Source: Kiritimatiellia bacterium (GTDB lineage Bacteria > Verrucomicrobiota > Kiritimatiellia > UBA8416 > JAIOPI01). Taken from it: DNA of 6,800 bases. Each line of letters opens with the position of its first letter. Positions within the stretch are counted from its first letter, which is position 1. A model generated the notes under the pieces. That model did not search any database, had not been told where the DNA came from, and worked only from the letters and a program-made list of their open reading frames with translations. A program made the translations under genes and the position numbers. This document shows, in pieces, positions 6,630 through 6,800 of the stretch. Location: assembly GCA_028822745.1 (NCBI GenBank), contig JAPKCZ010000109.1:1-6800 (forward strand), in the 5' to 3' direction.

Positions 6630-6799
6630 TTGGCACCTCTTTGAATATCGTCGCTCGTTGGCTCTAGTTGTACACGAAAAGGAGTCAGGAGGCAATGGAT
6701 ACCTTCGATTTGGACGTCATGTCCCGCACGATCATGTCCGTGGAACACTGCCATCGCCAACGACGACGCTCCCAAAACGTCGCGTCGCGTGACGAGCCA
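6626..6799 (-). CDS. Alternative: C-terminal end of an unidentified gene overlapping the receiver start
   Basis: On the - strand a frame enters from the right edge, stays open for 57 codons and ends in a TGA that overlaps the receiver's ATG as ATGA, the classic layout of translationally coupled genes. The peptide, ending PTSDDIQRGAK, is not one I recognise. Third-position GC is high in its first 20 codons but drops over the rest, which fits non-coding sequence near the receiver's ribosome site better than coding sequence. It excludes, or is excluded by, the + strand candidate over most of its length. Confidence 0.25.
   Translation of the reverse strand, partial: WLVTRRDVLGASSLAMAVFHGHDRAGHDVQIEGIHCLLTPFRVQLEPTSDDIQRGAK
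6636..6641 (-). promoter_or_regulatory. Ribosome binding site of the receiver gene
   Basis: AAGAGG on the - strand, six bases before the ATG at 6629. Strong match and good spacing; it fixes the start against the longer TTG-initiated reading. Confidence 0.7.
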
Positions 6800-6800
6800 T
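6695..6800 (+). CDS. Possible start of an unidentified protein (3' truncated by window edge)
   Basis: An ATG at 6695 opens a frame of 35 codons that has no stop before the window ends, beginning MDTFDLDVMSRTIMSVEH. AGGAGG lies at 6687-6692, only two bases from the ATG, which is too close for good initiation; an overlapping AAGGAG at 6679-6684 has a better ten-base spacing. Third positions are GC-rich, in keeping with coding use. The later part is rich in Arg and Gln and I do not recognise the protein. If real, it is divergent from the receiver gene. A frame on the opposite strand competes for the same bases, so this is a tentative call. Confidence 0.35.
   Translation, partial: MDTFDLDVMSRTIMSVEHCHRQRRRSQNVASRDEP

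Noticed and set aside
6631..6645. TGGCAC...TTGAA resembling a sigma-54 promoter upstream of the + strand edge ORF
   Set aside because: The -12 element lacks GC and the spacing is one base off; it also overlaps the receiver's ribosome site, so it is likely chance.

Overview
The window holds five confident protein-coding genes (the first cut by the left edge), a receiver-domain regulator among them, plus a sixth possible gene running off the right edge. GC content looks moderate to high (roughly mid-to-upper 50s percent, judged by eye). No rRNA, tRNA, CRISPR array, transposase or phage gene was recognised. Coding density is high; the largest non-coding gap is about 133 bp.

Region 1 (1-2257, + strand) is a heme-biosynthesis cluster in the order hemQ (partial) - hemE - hemH. 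The first gene is the C-terminal part of a chlorite-dismutase-family protein of the HemQ/ChdC type, and the ferrochelatase resembles the Bacillus-type enzyme (CpfC). Together they point to the coproporphyrin-dependent route: uroporphyrinogen III to coproporphyrinogen III (HemE), oxidation by an enzyme not seen here, iron insertion into coproporphyrin III (HemH/CpfC), then decarboxylation of coproheme to heme b (HemQ/ChdC).

Region 2 (2391-6255) is a divergent pair: a large membrane-anchored SGNH-hydrolase-like protein ending in seven gapless 34-residue TPR units (- strand), and an AlgI-family MBOAT membrane O-acyltransferase (+ strand). By analogy with AlgI plus AlgJ/AlgX, PatA/PatB and DltB/DltD, the likely shared job is moving acyl groups across the membrane and placing them on an extracytoplasmic polymer such as an exopolysaccharide. 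The long TPR tail and a TPR-like insertion inside the SGNH domain are the most distinctive features of the window.

Region 3 (6273-6800) has a stand-alone CheY-like receiver (- strand) that lacks the conserved switch Thr/Ser, followed by a right-edge stretch whose coding strand cannot be settled.

Organism: bacterial. The coproporphyrin route is classic for monoderms, but the MBOAT/SGNH-TPR pair is more familiar from diderm phyla. A diderm from a lineage carrying HemQ (for example Hydrogenedentes-, Planctomycetes- or Acidobacteria-like) is my guess; it is an inference and not provable from this window.
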